NCBI RefSeq assembly: GCF_036689865.1
Contig: NZ_JBAHUQ010000031.1
Span: forward strand, 1-64,000
Direction of reading: 5' to 3'
DNA: 64,000 bases
Source of the DNA: Magnetococcus sp. PR-3
GTDB taxonomy: Bacteria; Pseudomonadota; Magnetococcia; Magnetococcales; Magnetococcaceae
The translations under genes were made by a program, and so were the position numbers. Shown here piece by piece: positions 1-9,263 of the stretch (position 1 is the first letter of the stretch; every line of letters starts with the position of its first letter). Under the pieces are notes generated by a model. That model was not told where the DNA came from, made no database searches, and saw nothing but the letters and a program-made list of their open reading frames with translations.

Positions 1-905
1 ATAATACCCTTGAGAGGAAATGGGCTGTCAGCACGTGTTTTGGTCGAGCGCTGTCGCCGATTCTGATTCAGCACCGATTGCGCTTTTTCCCACTGGCGCA
101 GGGTAATGATGGGCTCATGCTCACCGGGGTAAGTCTCCCCTTTGGTGACCACCTCTCCCAGATAGGTACGGTTGCCCAAAATACGGTAGAGATGCCCCTT
201 GTCGATGGGTTTGCCTTCTCGGACCCGCCCCGATTTTGCGGTGTAGGATTTAGTGTGGTGACCCTGCTCAGCGAGTTCTTTTACAAGTAGGGTGGTAGAG
301 CCTGTCTTGGCGAACCGGTCGTAGATGTGGCGGACCAGCTCCGCCTCCTGTTGGTTGATCACCAGTTTGCGGTTTTCTACATCATAGCCCAGAGGAGGGT
401 GGCCACCCATCCACATACCCTTTTTGCGTGAGGCCGCCAGCTTGTCTCGGATCCGCTCTGAAGCCACCTCCCGTTCGAACTGAGCAAACGATAAAAGCAC
501 GTTGAGTGTCAGTCGGCCCATAGAGGTTGTGGTGTTAAAGGATTGGGTGATGGAGACGAAGGTGACATTGTGCTGATCAAACAGCTCCACCATCTTGGTG
601 AAATCTACCAGGGAGCGGGAAAGCCTATCAATTTTGTAGACCACTACACAGTCGACGCGCCCTGCTCGTATGTCATTCATCAACTGCTGAAGGGCAGGGC
701 GGTTCATGTTGCCACCGCTAAATCCTCCATCTGTATAATGGTCGGGAACCAGTGTCCAACCCTCTGCTTTTTGTGAGATAATAAAGCTCTCGCAACTTTC
801 ACGCTGTGCGTCCAAGCTGTTGAAACTCTGATCTAAACCCTCTTCTGTACTCTTTCTGGTGTAGATGGCGCAGCGGATCTTTTTGATAGGCTTTTTCTTG
901 TTCAT
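1..905 (-). CDS. Large serine recombinase (partial, runs off left edge)
   Basis: About 301 residues are visible from ATG at 905 and the frame is open at base 1. The N-terminus has the resolvase catalytic pattern (YTRKSTEEG, then LDAQR), followed by YKIDRLSRS and a FAQFERE helix. A recombinase domain follows (PPLGYDVENRKL, then HLYRILGNRTYLGEV). This is the large serine integrase/invertase family, which performs site-specific DNA exchange through a 5'-phosphoserine. The start overlaps the stop of the upstream DUF2924 gene by 4 bp, so the two are coupled. It is the likely integrase of the adjoining phage remnant. The C-terminal zinc/coiled-coil region lies outside the window. Confidence 0.92.
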   Translation of the reverse strand, partial: MNKKKPIKKIRCAIYTRKSTEEGLDQSFNSLDAQRESCESFIISQKAEGWTLVPDHYTDGGFSGGNMNRPALQQLMNDIRAGRVDCVVVYKIDRLSRSLVDFTKMVELFDQHNVTFVSITQSFNTTTSMGRLTLNVLLSFAQFEREVASERIRDKLAASRKKGMWMGGHPPLGYDVENRKLVINQQEAELVRHIYDRFAKTGSTTLLVKELAEQGHHTKSYTAKSGRVREGKPIDKGHLYRILGNRTYLGEVVTKGETYPGEHEPIITLRQWEKAQSVLNQNRRQRSTKTRADSPFPLKGI

Positions 906-1336
906 TTCTTCCCTCCCAGCCAGAAAACCTTCCCGTTCCACCGGGTGCCGGTAACAGCCCTTGCAGCTGCGGAGAGGCTCTTGAATTTGCGCCCCTGGTA
1001 ATCAAAGCCATCATCGAGCACCGTGCAGGTGTGCTCCACACCTTTCCACTCTCTGACCAATCGAGTTCCTGCCACCGGTAGCCCATCATTACGGATGGGG
1101 GTAGGCGTACGATCCATCGTCTTCTCCTCAGCCGCCAGCGCTTCCAGTTTGGCCTTGGTGGCTTGGGAAACTCCACCCCAGGCCAACTCTTGAATACGGT
1201 AGGCCAGCCCCCTGATCAGGTAGGTTCGATTGTAGGGTGGAACACTGCTTTGGCAGAGGTTCTGCCACATCTCCTTGAGCTCATCGGTGGATTTCTCCGG
1301 TAGTGCGGCCATCCGCTTCAAAACGTCACTGCTCAT
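902..1336 (-). CDS. DUF2924-family protein
   Basis: A 144-residue product using the ATG that reads MSSDVLKRM, chosen because GGAG lies about 9 nt upstream; ATGs further up lack such a site. The middle contains PPYNRTYLIRGLAYRIQELAWGG and the C-terminus contains FKSLSAAARAVTGTRWNGKVFWLG, which is typical of DUF2924. These proteins commonly sit next to phage-type serine recombinases, as here with ATGA overlap. The function is unknown; an accessory role to recombination is inferred only from context. Confidence 0.8.
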   Translation of the reverse strand: MSSDVLKRMAALPEKSTDELKEMWQNLCQSSVPPYNRTYLIRGLAYRIQELAWGGVSQATKAKLEALAAEEKTMDRTPTPIRNDGLPVAGTRLVREWKGVEHTCTVLDDGFDYQGRKFKSLSAAARAVTGTRWNGKVFWLGGKK

Positions 1337-1583
1337 GGTGTTCATCTCCTTGTTTTTGTGGAATACCTTGGTCACCATGTACGCTCTGTTCGGAAACGGA
1401 GTCCAGAGGTTTCTGCTGTTTTTTCAAGGAGGTGCGCAGATTCTTCTTCTCCATAAGGCGCAGAACACCATTGGCAAGAATCTCAGCGATTTCATCCAAA
1501 CGCTCCTCTATTGTAAGAAGGTCTGGATCGATAGCGTTGCCTTGATAGGGGGTATATGGAATTGAGTCTTGGAGCATGATCAA
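1326..1583 (-). CDS. Small hypothetical protein upstream of DUF2924
   Basis: An 85-residue protein with an acidic N-terminal half (DPDLLTIEERLDEIAEILANGVLRLM) predicted as one helix, then a polar, Gln/His-rich tail. It overlaps the start of the DUF2924 gene and lies in the same leftward operon as the recombinase. No recognisable domain. The arrangement of short acidic protein, DUF2924 protein and recombinase is seen in other phage-like loci, so I consider it real. Its role is unknown. Confidence 0.6.
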   Translation of the reverse strand: MIMLQDSIPYTPYQGNAIDPDLLTIEERLDEIAEILANGVLRLMEKKNLRTSLKKQQKPLDSVSEQSVHGDQGIPQKQGDEHHEQ

Positions 1584-1710
1584 ACACCTTAGGAGTTGAG
1601 TTTCATCCTGAGGCTATCACGCTGTTAGTAAGTCAACCAAACACAAAAAAGATCGAAAGTTTTTGAGGTGTTTGAGGAGTAAAACAAAGTGGGAAGAGTG
1701 ATGAGGTGGA

Positions 1711-2418
1711 TTAGAGTTCGTGGCCTACCCAGACGACTCGGCCGACGATTTCCCATAGCTCCCGTTGCTCTGATGTCACCTCCACAGGAGAGTATTTGGG
1801 GTTGTCACTGACAATCTGAATGCGGCCAGGGAGAATCTGCAGGCGTTTTACAAAAAGATGTTCATCAGAACGAAGAACAAACACTTTCCCATCCACAGCC
1901 TCGCGCTGCCCCATATCCAGCAGTAAGACATCCCCGTCATTGAATGTAGGGAACATGCTATCCCCTTGAGCCAGAATCATCCCAAGCTTTCTTGGATCCA
2001 AGCCTTTTTTCTCTAACCATCCAGCTTTAAAGGCCAAGTGATCAAGAATATCCTCTTGAATCACTTGCTGACCAAGCCCTGCACTCGCATGAACAGAGTA
2101 GAGGGGGATAAGGGCATAACCATCTGCGGTAGCATGGTCTGGAGGGACGCCCCCACTTGCATTAGAGGGGTCAACATCGCTTTTGAGGTCTTTGTATTGG
2201 GGGTTACCCCAACGCCGGGGCTCTTCGCCACTGTGGAGCCATTCAGGCCGAACATTGAGCACGTTGGCGATGGGCACAAGTTTACCGGTTGAGTCCGTGC
2301 CTCCAGATTCAACCTTATGAATGAGTGCTTGGCTTACGCCACACATGTCAGCGAGTTTCTTTTGAGAAACACCAAGTTCCTGACGTGCAGCTCTGAGTCG
2401 TGTTCCAATAGTATCCAT
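1711..2418 (-). CDS. CI/LexA-like phage repressor (XRE HTH + S24 peptidase)
   Basis: A 235-residue protein starting at MDTIGTRLRAAR; a longer reading frame exists but lacks a plausible N-terminus. Residues ~5-60 form an XRE helix-turn-helix (LGVSQKKLADMCGVSQALIHKVE). The C-terminal half is an S24/LexA-type peptidase with the nucleophile in GDSMFPTF and the general-base Lys in HLFVKRL. It should hold the prophage silent and be cleaved after RecA activation. It is divergent from the gene at 2556, so the 137-bp gap probably carries its operators. Confidence 0.9.
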   Translation of the reverse strand: MDTIGTRLRAARQELGVSQKKLADMCGVSQALIHKVESGGTDSTGKLVPIANVLNVRPEWLHSGEEPRRWGNPQYKDLKSDVDPSNASGGVPPDHATADGYALIPLYSVHASAGLGQQVIQEDILDHLAFKAGWLEKKGLDPRKLGMILAQGDSMFPTFNDGDVLLLDMGQREAVDGKVFVLRSDEHLFVKRLQILPGRIQIVSDNPKYSPVEVTSEQRELWEIVGRVVWVGHEL

Positions 2419-2555
2419 GTGAAGGAGTGTGCCAGGGTTGTGTTGGCATGTCAAAAGAAATGGTGTTTGACATATGTTTGCTGCTGGTGGTAGCGTATGA
2501 GCCATGACGAAATACGAACGAACATCGAATAATAAGAAAGGAATGGTGGTTTAGA

Positions 2556-3239
2556 ATGCCGCTGCCTCCCAAACAGTTTTATACCATCAAAGAAGTAGCT
2601 GAAAGATGGCGCTGTTCGGAAAACGACCTGCTGTCCTATGGGATGGAAGGGAAGCTTGAACTGTCCATATGGGTTCCTCATTGCCATGTAGAGCTTTCCT
2701 GTATTGAAGAAGATAGCGATGGGCAGCACTATAATATTCCGTTTGAGACCAGATATATGCATGGCCTGCTACCATTATCAGAAAAGGATATTGGAACGCT
2801 CTGGTCCTATGGTCAGGTGGATGTAACCTACCTAAAAGATACTGAGGATGGTCATCAACGATTGATTCGTCACTACTCTATGCCAGGATTGGAGTACCAA
2901 TGTGATGATGCAATTGAGGTGGTCATGGATATGTTGAAACTGTCAGGCGATGAGATACGACAGTTTGAAAAAAAACATCTTAACCAGAGTGTATCTCAAT
3001 CTCCTGTTGAAGCCGCAAATGAAGAGCCTTTGTCACTGCGTGAGCGTCATCATGAAAGAACGGTAGCCATCGCTCAGTATCTGCTCAGCCTTGATCCTTA
3101 CACCCCTGCTACCAAGCTTTTCTCATCTGAGGCCATCACCAAGATCGCTTGTGAGGGTAAACCTTACAGTGAGAGGACCTACCGTCGTTGGCTCAAGCCA
3201 ATTATGCCAGAGCGTAAGCGGGGCCGTCCAAAGAGTTAA
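2556..3239 (+). CDS. Hypothetical early phage protein with N-terminal HTH-like segment
   Basis: A 227-residue protein. The N-terminus (FYTIKEVAERWRCSENDLLSYGMEGKLEL) resembles a MerR/excisionase-type winged helix. The C-terminal ~65 residues (SSEAITKIACEGKPYSERTYRRWLKPIMPERKRGRP) look like a second basic helical DNA-binding segment. It is divergent from the CI-like repressor, the usual place for a Cro-like or early regulator, but no Cro homology is visible. A rho-independent terminator follows at once, so it appears to be a single-gene unit. The regulatory function is inferred. Confidence 0.7.
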   Translation: MPLPPKQFYTIKEVAERWRCSENDLLSYGMEGKLELSIWVPHCHVELSCIEEDSDGQHYNIPFETRYMHGLLPLSEKDIGTLWSYGQVDVTYLKDTEDGHQRLIRHYSMPGLEYQCDDAIEVVMDMLKLSGDEIRQFEKKHLNQSVSQSPVEAANEEPLSLRERHHERTVAIAQYLLSLDPYTPATKLFSSEAITKIACEGKPYSERTYRRWLKPIMPERKRGRPKS

Positions 3240-3277
3240 ATAAGGTTTGGCTCTATCCTAATGTGATCATTCTCCTT

Positions 3278-3301
3278 CGCCCCGTTCTGGGGTGTTTTTT
3301 T
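3278..3301 (+). terminator. Rho-independent terminator after the 2556-3239 gene
   Basis: A six-pair stem CGCCCC/GGGGTG (one G-T pair) around GTTCT is followed by seven T's, 38 bp after the stop codon. Confidence 0.7.
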
Positions 3302-3303
3302 GC

Positions 3304-3886
3304 CCCTATTCATCTTTGAGAGTGGGGTATCCCATCATACGCAGCAAATGAACTTCTTTTGAGCCCATTCAAACTGGCCAGTGTGAGTGTTTAACGTCAT
3401 CTTTTGCACCCCCTCTTGCGACAGCCTGTAAATCTAAATCCATATAGCAGGTTGCTGCTATATGTAGAATCTCTCATAAAAACAATAAATAACGATCTTT
3501 CTATGATAAGTGTTCATCGGTGTTTGTTGTAAAAAACAACCCGTGCAAATAAATACGGCGTTGGTCCCCTTTCCACTTTTTTAAAAGCACCAGTCGAATA
3601 ATAGCAGGAAATCTTAAAAACCCCTTTCAAATCAAAGGTAGAAAAAACTGGCACCCAGATTCTGGAATTGGCCAAAAATAGGCAGATTTAGCGGTTCGGT
3701 GCAAAAGTTGTGTAACAATTGTGTGAAGTCTGGTTGTTTTCGTTTTTATTAAGTCTATGTAAGTTTTTGTGAAAAGTGGTTGTTAACAGAAATAAAACTG
3801 GCACCTGTCAGTTGCCAGATTTTTTTGTTGGGTGGTGGGTGTAAGGTTTTCTTCAACAGCAAACATCAACCACTGGAGAAACACTC
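3304..3886. other. Long intergenic region with candidate operator repeats
   Basis: About 580 AT-rich bases without a credible gene, ahead of the long rightward phage operon. AAACTGGCACC occurs twice (3645-3655 and 3795-3805). The second copy begins the inverted repeat CTGGCA (3798-3803)/TGCCAG (3813-3818), and a related GCACCAGTC lies near 3590. I read these as likely operators for a phage regulator, with the early promoter between them and the ATG at 3887. Matching to a particular regulator is not possible by eye. Confidence 0.45.
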
Positions 3887-4126
3887 ATGTACACACCTTG
3901 TCACCAACATCAAGCCACTCAACTGATCTCACCCAAGCAGACAGCCGCAATGCTGGGCATTGAAGTAACCACTCTCTCTAACTGGCGTGTTTCCAAACGC
4001 TACCCCCTCCCATATGTGCGCATCGGTCGAAAAATCATGTACCGGCTGCATGATGTTGAACAGTTCATTCACACACGTTCTGTCAACGTTCAGGGAGGTG
4101 CGCCTGCGTCTGGCGCAGCAGTGTGA
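3887..4126 (+). CDS. Excisionase-like helix-turn-helix protein
   Basis: A 79-residue protein with an HTH_17/MerR-like fold over residues ~14-65: SPKQTAAMLGIEVTTLSNWR then LPYVRIGRKIMYRLHDVEQFI. GGAG stands 8 nt before the ATG. It is first in the rightward phage operon and its stop overlaps the next start (ATGA). It could be an excisionase or the transcriptional activator of the operon; the sequence does not decide. Confidence 0.75.
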   Translation: MYTPCHQHQATQLISPKQTAAMLGIEVTTLSNWRVSKRYPLPYVRIGRKIMYRLHDVEQFIHTRSVNVQGGAPASGAAV

Positions 4127-4962
4127 TGAACATTGTCGCGATCAGCGTTCAGCCATCCATAAATTCGGGAGAAGTCGACCTGTGGCGAGCGGTTCTAGCC
4201 ATGGCCCTTAAAGATGCTGGGTCCCTGTTAAAAAGGGTGAAACATAAACCAAAGCTCTGGAATGAGCACCTGTTTAGACAGGATGTGATTCACCTCAAAC
4301 AGTGGTTCAAAAGTCGGTCAACAGAGCCGGGCAGTTTCAGGTTTATCTGCCAAGTGTTGGATCTGAGCCATGAAAAGGCTCTGGAGAACATTCAACAGAA
4401 ATTTTTGCGGCACATGGTGCTTCCTCGCTGGAAGCCAGAGGCCAGAAAAGAGAACAAGATGGAGAAACAGATCATGAAGACAGACCTGTACCCAACCTTA
4501 AATGAGCTTCGCAACATGCCTATGGGTGAGCTGGTGGAGCTTTCATCTGAACAACTGGCCATGCTGCAACAGCAGGCGGTAAAAGCTGTGGAGGCAGCCA
4601 AGCTAACCAAGGAGCTTCTGGAAGGAATTCTTACTCGGCGCTATGCGGAGAAAGCAGCGCTTATGCGCAAAGAAGCGGGTAAGGACTTCGGCACTGTGCG
4701 CTTTATAGATGGTGATGTTCAGGTGGTTGCCGAACTGCCCAAACGCCCACAGTGGGATCAAAAACGGCTCTCTGATCTTTTCGATCGGATTCACAAGGCA
4801 GGTGAGGATCCCAACGAATACCTGGAAGTCACCTACAAGGTTCCAGAGAGCAAATTCAAGGCTTGGCCCTCACAGATCCGCAGCGCCTTTGAAGGGGCCC
4901 GTACCGTTAAACCTGGTAAGCCCTCGTTCAAGCTTTCCATTCCTGAGCAGGAGGTTGCGTAA
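4123..4962 (+). CDS. Hypothetical phage protein, two-part
   Basis: A 279-residue protein without a recognised domain. Residues 1-100 are basic and helical (VDLWRAVLAMALKDAG; FRFICQVLDLSHEKALENIQ). After a hinge near 107-115 (RKENKMEKQIMKTD) the rest is a helical segment with MPMGELVELSSEQLAMLQQQ and a C-terminal region ending FKLSIPEQEVA. The internal MEKQIM could be an alternative or former start, so this may be two fused phage genes. It overlaps both neighbours, giving coupled expression with the Sak4-like ATPase. Confidence 0.65.
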   Translation: MMNIVAISVQPSINSGEVDLWRAVLAMALKDAGSLLKRVKHKPKLWNEHLFRQDVIHLKQWFKSRSTEPGSFRFICQVLDLSHEKALENIQQKFLRHMVLPRWKPEARKENKMEKQIMKTDLYPTLNELRNMPMGELVELSSEQLAMLQQQAVKAVEAAKLTKELLEGILTRRYAEKAALMRKEAGKDFGTVRFIDGDVQVVAELPKRPQWDQKRLSDLFDRIHKAGEDPNEYLEVTYKVPESKFKAWPSQIRSAFEGARTVKPGKPSFKLSIPEQEVA

Positions 4963-5720
4963 TGGCTGTCTCTCTCGACTCCCTTAATCGTGCTCAGGAT
5001 GCGCGGCCACCGCGCATTACGGAGTACGGCGTCGCTGGTGTGGGTAAAACTACCTTGGCAGCGGGTGCGCCCAACCCGGTGTTCATCCTTACCGAAGATG
5101 GGTTGGGCCAGATCCAGGCGACCAGTTTTCCCTTGGCCAGAAGTTATGGGGAGGTAATCGGGGCGCTGGATGCCTTGCTCACCGAACAACATACCTTTGC
5201 CACCGTGGTGGTGGACAGCCTGGATTGGCTGGAGCCTTTGATCTGGGGCGAGGTCTGTTCCCAGCAGGGTGTACGCAGCATTGAAGATATTGGCTACGGC
5301 AAGGGATATGTCTTCGCCATGGACCTCTGGCGCACCTATCTGGACAGGCTCAACCGCCTACGGGATGAGAAGAACATGGTGGTGATCCAAATCGCTCACT
5401 CCATCATCAAACGCTTCGACAGCCCTGAGCATGACCCCTACGACCGGTACGAAATCAAGCTTCACGCTAAAGCGTCGGCGTTGATCCAGGAGCACAGTGA
5501 TTGTGTGTTGTTTGCCAATTACCGCGTCAGCACGACCAAAACCGATGTTGGCTTTCAGAAAAAGGTCAACCGCGCCGTCGGTACCGGTGAACGTGTGCTT
5601 TTCACTCAGGAGCGGCCCGCATTTTTAGCTAAGAACCGCTACAACCTGCCTCCCGAGTTACCTATGGACTGGTCTGTCCTGCAGGGGCATCTCACAGGCA
5701 ACGCACAGCAAAACGCATAG
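4962..5720 (+). CDS. Sak4-like phage recombination ATPase (RecA-like AAA_24)
   Basis: A 252-residue protein with Walker A GVAGVGKTT near residue 23-32 and a Walker B strand TVVVDSLDWLEPL near 82-94. IQIAHSIIKRFDSPEHDPYDRYEIKLH is the typical post-Walker-B segment of Sak4/AAA_24 phage proteins, which help single-strand annealing or homologous recombination together with an SSB. An SSB-like DUF669 gene follows 11 bp downstream, which supports the assignment. Confidence 0.82.
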   Translation: MAVSLDSLNRAQDARPPRITEYGVAGVGKTTLAAGAPNPVFILTEDGLGQIQATSFPLARSYGEVIGALDALLTEQHTFATVVVDSLDWLEPLIWGEVCSQQGVRSIEDIGYGKGYVFAMDLWRTYLDRLNRLRDEKNMVVIQIAHSIIKRFDSPEHDPYDRYEIKLHAKASALIQEHSDCVLFANYRVSTTKTDVGFQKKVNRAVGTGERVLFTQERPAFLAKNRYNLPPELPMDWSVLQGHLTGNAQQNA

Positions 5721-5731
5721 GAGAATGACGT

Positions 5732-6235
5732 ATGGCCAATCTTGGTGGAACCTTCGACGCCTCTCAGGTAGATCCCAGCAAACCCCAAGAGAATCTACCT
5801 CCGGGCGACTACCGGGTACAGATCATCAACAGCGAGATGCGGGTTACAAAAGCGGGCACCGGTCAATACCTCTGGTTGGAGATGGATGTTCTAGAGGGCG
5901 TTCATGCCGGACGCAAAGTCTATGACCGGCTCAATCTTATTAATCCCAACAACCAAGCCGTGGAGATCTCTCAACGGGCACTCTCTGCCATCTGCCACGC
6001 CTTAGGCCGTATGCAAGTGCAGGATTCTGAAGATCTACACTTTCAACCCCTTATCGCAAAAGTGTCGGTGGGCAAAAGCGGCTACAACGAGGTGAAGGGC
6101 TACAAGCCGGTCGGTGGTGCTCCAACAGCTCAACCACAGACGGTGCCTCCTGTTCAGCAACAACCTGCACAAGGGCAACAGCCTCCGCCCCCAACAGCCA
6201 GTGGTGACGGCCCCTGGAAACGCATGGGGCAATAG
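5732..6235 (+). CDS. DUF669 protein, probable phage single-strand DNA-binding protein
   Basis: A 167-residue protein. The first ~120 residues are a beta-rich OB-like domain (LPPGDYRVQIINSEMRVTK; GQYLWLEMDVLEG; AKVSVGKSGYNEVKGY). A Pro/Gln-rich tail follows, ending in DGPWKRMGQ. DUF669 proteins commonly sit beside Sak4-type ATPases and serve as SSBs; the disordered tail is the usual partner-binding part. The start has AGGAG 8 nt upstream. Confidence 0.8.
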   Translation: MANLGGTFDASQVDPSKPQENLPPGDYRVQIINSEMRVTKAGTGQYLWLEMDVLEGVHAGRKVYDRLNLINPNNQAVEISQRALSAICHALGRMQVQDSEDLHFQPLIAKVSVGKSGYNEVKGYKPVGGAPTAQPQTVPPVQQQPAQGQQPPPPTASGDGPWKRMGQ

Positions 6236-6316
6236 GCGCAGCGGGCGGAACCGTTACCTCGCGGCCAAGCATCGGTAACGGCCCGCCCTGTCCACAAACA
6301 CTCTGAGGAGAAGGTC

Positions 6317-6706
6317 ATGGACACTTCCATTCTGGACCAACTGGATGGAGGGAACAATCCCTCTATGCCTGTTACCCGGCCCGACTGCCAGGAACAGATG
6401 ATCACTCTACAATCGGAAATTCGTGCCATTCGCGATCAAATCGCGGCGGCAGATCTAAACCGGCAAGCCTCAGGCGGCCAGATTGATGCCGCTTGGTTTC
6501 ACCGTGCCCGTACAGCATTACGTCATAAACAGGAGCGTTTAGCCCGTATTAAAGAACACATCAAGCAGCTGCCTGGCGGTAAACAGGCGCGTAAACAACG
6601 CTTGAAAGACGCCATCATCGAAATCGTGCGATCTGATTATGAGGATTCCCAATGGCGGAAGGTTCTTGACGAGGCCCACTGTATTGCCGATCGAGAGGTG
6701 GTGTGA
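6317..6706 (+). CDS. Hypothetical helical phage protein
   Basis: A 129-residue, mostly helical and charged protein (QMITLQSEIRAIRDQIAAADLN; FHRARTALRHKQERLARIKEHIK), preceded by GAGGAGAAGG. Its stop overlaps the next ATG (TGATG). It sits between the SSB-like gene and the nuclease gene in the recombination module. No family recognised. Confidence 0.65.
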   Translation: MDTSILDQLDGGNNPSMPVTRPDCQEQMITLQSEIRAIRDQIAAADLNRQASGGQIDAAWFHRARTALRHKQERLARIKEHIKQLPGGKQARKQRLKDAIIEIVRSDYEDSQWRKVLDEAHCIADREVV

Positions 6707-7653
6707 TGGCCAAACTCCCACCTCCCCAATCCTTGACGATAGAGGCAATCTACAACGCCTACGAGGCAGATTCTGGAGACGGCTTTCGCCCCCACCTGGG
6801 CGCATCCCTTATCGGCAAAGAGTGTGAACGGGCTCTTTGGTTGGATTTCCGCTGGGCCACGCGTCAACATCACCCTGGTCGTCTGCTGCGCCTGTTTGAG
6901 ACCGGTCAACGTGAAGAGGATCGCCTAGTAGCCAACCTGCGGCGCATCGGCGTTACCATCATGGATATCAATCCAGAAACAGGGCGGCAGTGGCAAGTTG
7001 AAGCCCACGGGGGGCACTTTGGCGGTAGTCTGGACGGTGTCGCTCTAGGCGTGCCGGAGGCTCCAAAAACATGGCATGTATGCGAGTTCAAAACGCACAA
7101 CATAAAATCGTTTAAAGAGCTCCAGAACAAGGGCGTACTGGAGTCCAAGCCGCAACACTACGCCCAAATGCAGGTCTATATGCGCCTCACTGGCATGACT
7201 CGGGCGCTCTATCTGGCAGTGTGCAAAGACACCGACGCGCTTTATGCCGAACGGGTTCCGGTGGATCGTGACATTGCTGATCGGCTTGTGGACAAGGCGG
7301 GCCGAATTATCTTTGCTGAACGCCCTCCAGAAAAGATCAACGAAGATCCTGCGTGGTGGGTCTGCCGGATGTGTGACCATCACCCCCTCTGTCATGAAAG
7401 GAGCTTTGCCGACGTCAACTGTCGTACCTGTATGCATGCATCAGCAATGGGTGAGGGATGGTGGATGTGTGAAACGCATGGTCATCCTCTAGAGGTGGCC
7501 AAGCAGAAAGAGGGCTGCGACGACCACCTTTTCATCCCCGATTTGGTGCCAGGTAAGCAGGTAGATGTAGATCCGAATGCCGGAACTGTCACCTATCAAC
7601 TCCCCGATGGGAATCTCTGGTGCAATGTGGCTGGTGGAGGTGCGCCATGTTAG
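6706..7653 (+). CDS. PD-(D/E)XK nuclease (RecB/Cas4-like) with Cys-rich C-terminus
   Basis: A 315-residue protein. The conserved core shows GKECERALWLDFRWA near residue 38, GGSLDGV (metal-binding Asp) near 108 and WHVCEFKTH (E-x-K) near 123-130, then PQHYAQMQVYM. Cysteines follow in CRMCDHHPLCHE and CRTC, suggesting an Fe-S or zinc cluster as in Cas4/AddB. In this operon it is likely the phage 5' exonuclease that makes single-stranded ends for the Sak4-like protein. Confidence 0.82.
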   Translation: MAKLPPPQSLTIEAIYNAYEADSGDGFRPHLGASLIGKECERALWLDFRWATRQHHPGRLLRLFETGQREEDRLVANLRRIGVTIMDINPETGRQWQVEAHGGHFGGSLDGVALGVPEAPKTWHVCEFKTHNIKSFKELQNKGVLESKPQHYAQMQVYMRLTGMTRALYLAVCKDTDALYAERVPVDRDIADRLVDKAGRIIFAERPPEKINEDPAWWVCRMCDHHPLCHERSFADVNCRTCMHASAMGEGWWMCETHGHPLEVAKQKEGCDDHLFIPDLVPGKQVDVDPNAGTVTYQLPDGNLWCNVAGGGAPC

Positions 7654-9263
7654 AGCTGCGCCCTTACCAACGCCAAGCTATTGATGCCATTTATACCTAC
7701 TTTCAGGAGAAGAACGGCCACCCGTTGATCGTTATTCCTACTGCCGGGGGGAAATCCCTGGTGATGGCCACCTTTATCCGAGAGGCTATTGATCACTATC
7801 CGGAGACCCGCATTCTGGTGGTCACCCATGTGCGTGAACTGATTAGCCAGAACCATGCGGAGCTTTTAGGGGCTTGGCCACAGGCTCCGGCAGGCATTCA
7901 CAGCGCTGGATTGGGTGAGCGGGATGTAGCGTCTCAAGTGCTCTTCTGTGGCATACAGTCGGTACACAAACGCGCTTATGACATTCAGCGCTGTGATCTG
8001 GTGCTGGTGGATGAGGCCCACCTGATCCCACGAAAAGCCAACACCATGTACCGCAAGTTCCTGGAGGAGCTGACCGCTATCAACCCCTACATGAAGATCA
8101 TCGGTTTTACAGCCACCCCATATCGGTTGGATTCTGGGTTGTTGCATAAGGGTAAGGATGCTCTGTTTGACGACATCGCCTTCGACGTCCCCATCAACGA
8201 TCTGATCGATGATGGCTTCCTCTCCCCATTAATTAGCAAGAAGACAGATACCCAACTGGATGTGACTGGGGTCGGCACCAGGGGTGGTGAGTTCATAGCA
8301 GGCCAGCTGGAGGCAGCAGTAAACCGAGAGGATGTTACTCGGGCTGCCGTGGAGGAGATCATCGCTTTCGGGCAGGAGCGGCGCGCCTGGTTGCTGTTCT
8401 GTTCCGGTGTCGCCCACGCCGAGCATGTGCGTGATGCGATCAAGGCACGTGGTTACTCCTGCGAGGGGATCTTCGGGCACACCCCCAAGGAGGAGCGGGA
8501 TTGGATTGTTGAGGAGTTTCGTGCCGGGCGGATTCGGGCATTGGCGGCCATGAATGTGCTCACCACTGGGTTCAACGTCAAGTCTGTAGATCTCATCGCT
8601 ATGTTGCGCCCCACCAAGTCCACCGGGCTCTATGTGCAGATCGCGGGGCGGGGCACACGTCTCTTTCCTAGCAAGGAAAACTGTCTGGTATTGGATTTCG
8701 CGGGAAATGTTGCGCGCCATGGTCCCATTGATCAAATCAAGGCCACAGCAAAGCGGGATAAGGATGAGGATAGCGAGGCTCCCATCAAAACCTGTCCCGA
8801 GTGCCAGACCATCAATGCAGCAGCAGTGCGACACTGCATCGAGTGCGATTATGAGTTTCCGCCATCGGAGATCAAGATCAATGCTACTGCCACCACCAAG
8901 GAGATCCTCTCCAAAGGCAAACCGGAGTGGGTAGCGGTCTATGACATCGTTTACAAACGGCACCAAAAGGAGGGTAAGCCCCCCTCCTTGCGGGTGGAGT
9001 ATCTGTGTGGTCTGCAATGGCACAAGGAGTGGGTCTGTTTTGAGCACAGCGGCTACGCCCGCCAGAAAGCCGTCCAGTGGTGGTTTCAACGCGTGGGGCT
9101 GAAGGTCCCGGTGCCGGACAGCGTGGAACAGGCGCTATCCCTGGTTGACGGTCTACCCATCCCGGATGAGATCAAAATCCGCCCCAATGGCAAATTTACT
9201 GAGGTTGTGGACTGCCGTTTCAGCGACAAGGAGGTGGGTGATGATCGATCCAACGCCGCGTGA
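7647..9263 (+). CDS. DEAD/DEAH-box helicase with zinc-finger segment
   Basis: A 538-residue SF2 helicase starting MLELRPYQRQAI (ATG overlapping the previous stop). Motif I is PTAGGKS, motif II VDEAH, motif III GFTATPYR, motif VI QIAGRGTR. Four cysteines (CPECQTINAAAVRHCIEC) follow the second RecA-like domain, and the C-terminal ~120 residues are of unknown fold. It resembles phage UvsW/type III Res-like helicases used in replication and recombination. Confidence 0.9.
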   Translation: MLELRPYQRQAIDAIYTYFQEKNGHPLIVIPTAGGKSLVMATFIREAIDHYPETRILVVTHVRELISQNHAELLGAWPQAPAGIHSAGLGERDVASQVLFCGIQSVHKRAYDIQRCDLVLVDEAHLIPRKANTMYRKFLEELTAINPYMKIIGFTATPYRLDSGLLHKGKDALFDDIAFDVPINDLIDDGFLSPLISKKTDTQLDVTGVGTRGGEFIAGQLEAAVNREDVTRAAVEEIIAFGQERRAWLLFCSGVAHAEHVRDAIKARGYSCEGIFGHTPKEERDWIVEEFRAGRIRALAAMNVLTTGFNVKSVDLIAMLRPTKSTGLYVQIAGRGTRLFPSKENCLVLDFAGNVARHGPIDQIKATAKRDKDEDSEAPIKTCPECQTINAAAVRHCIECDYEFPPSEIKINATATTKEILSKGKPEWVAVYDIVYKRHQKEGKPPSLRVEYLCGLQWHKEWVCFEHSGYARQKAVQWWFQRVGLKVPVPDSVEQALSLVDGLPIPDEIKIRPNGKFTEVVDCRFSDKEVGDDRSNAA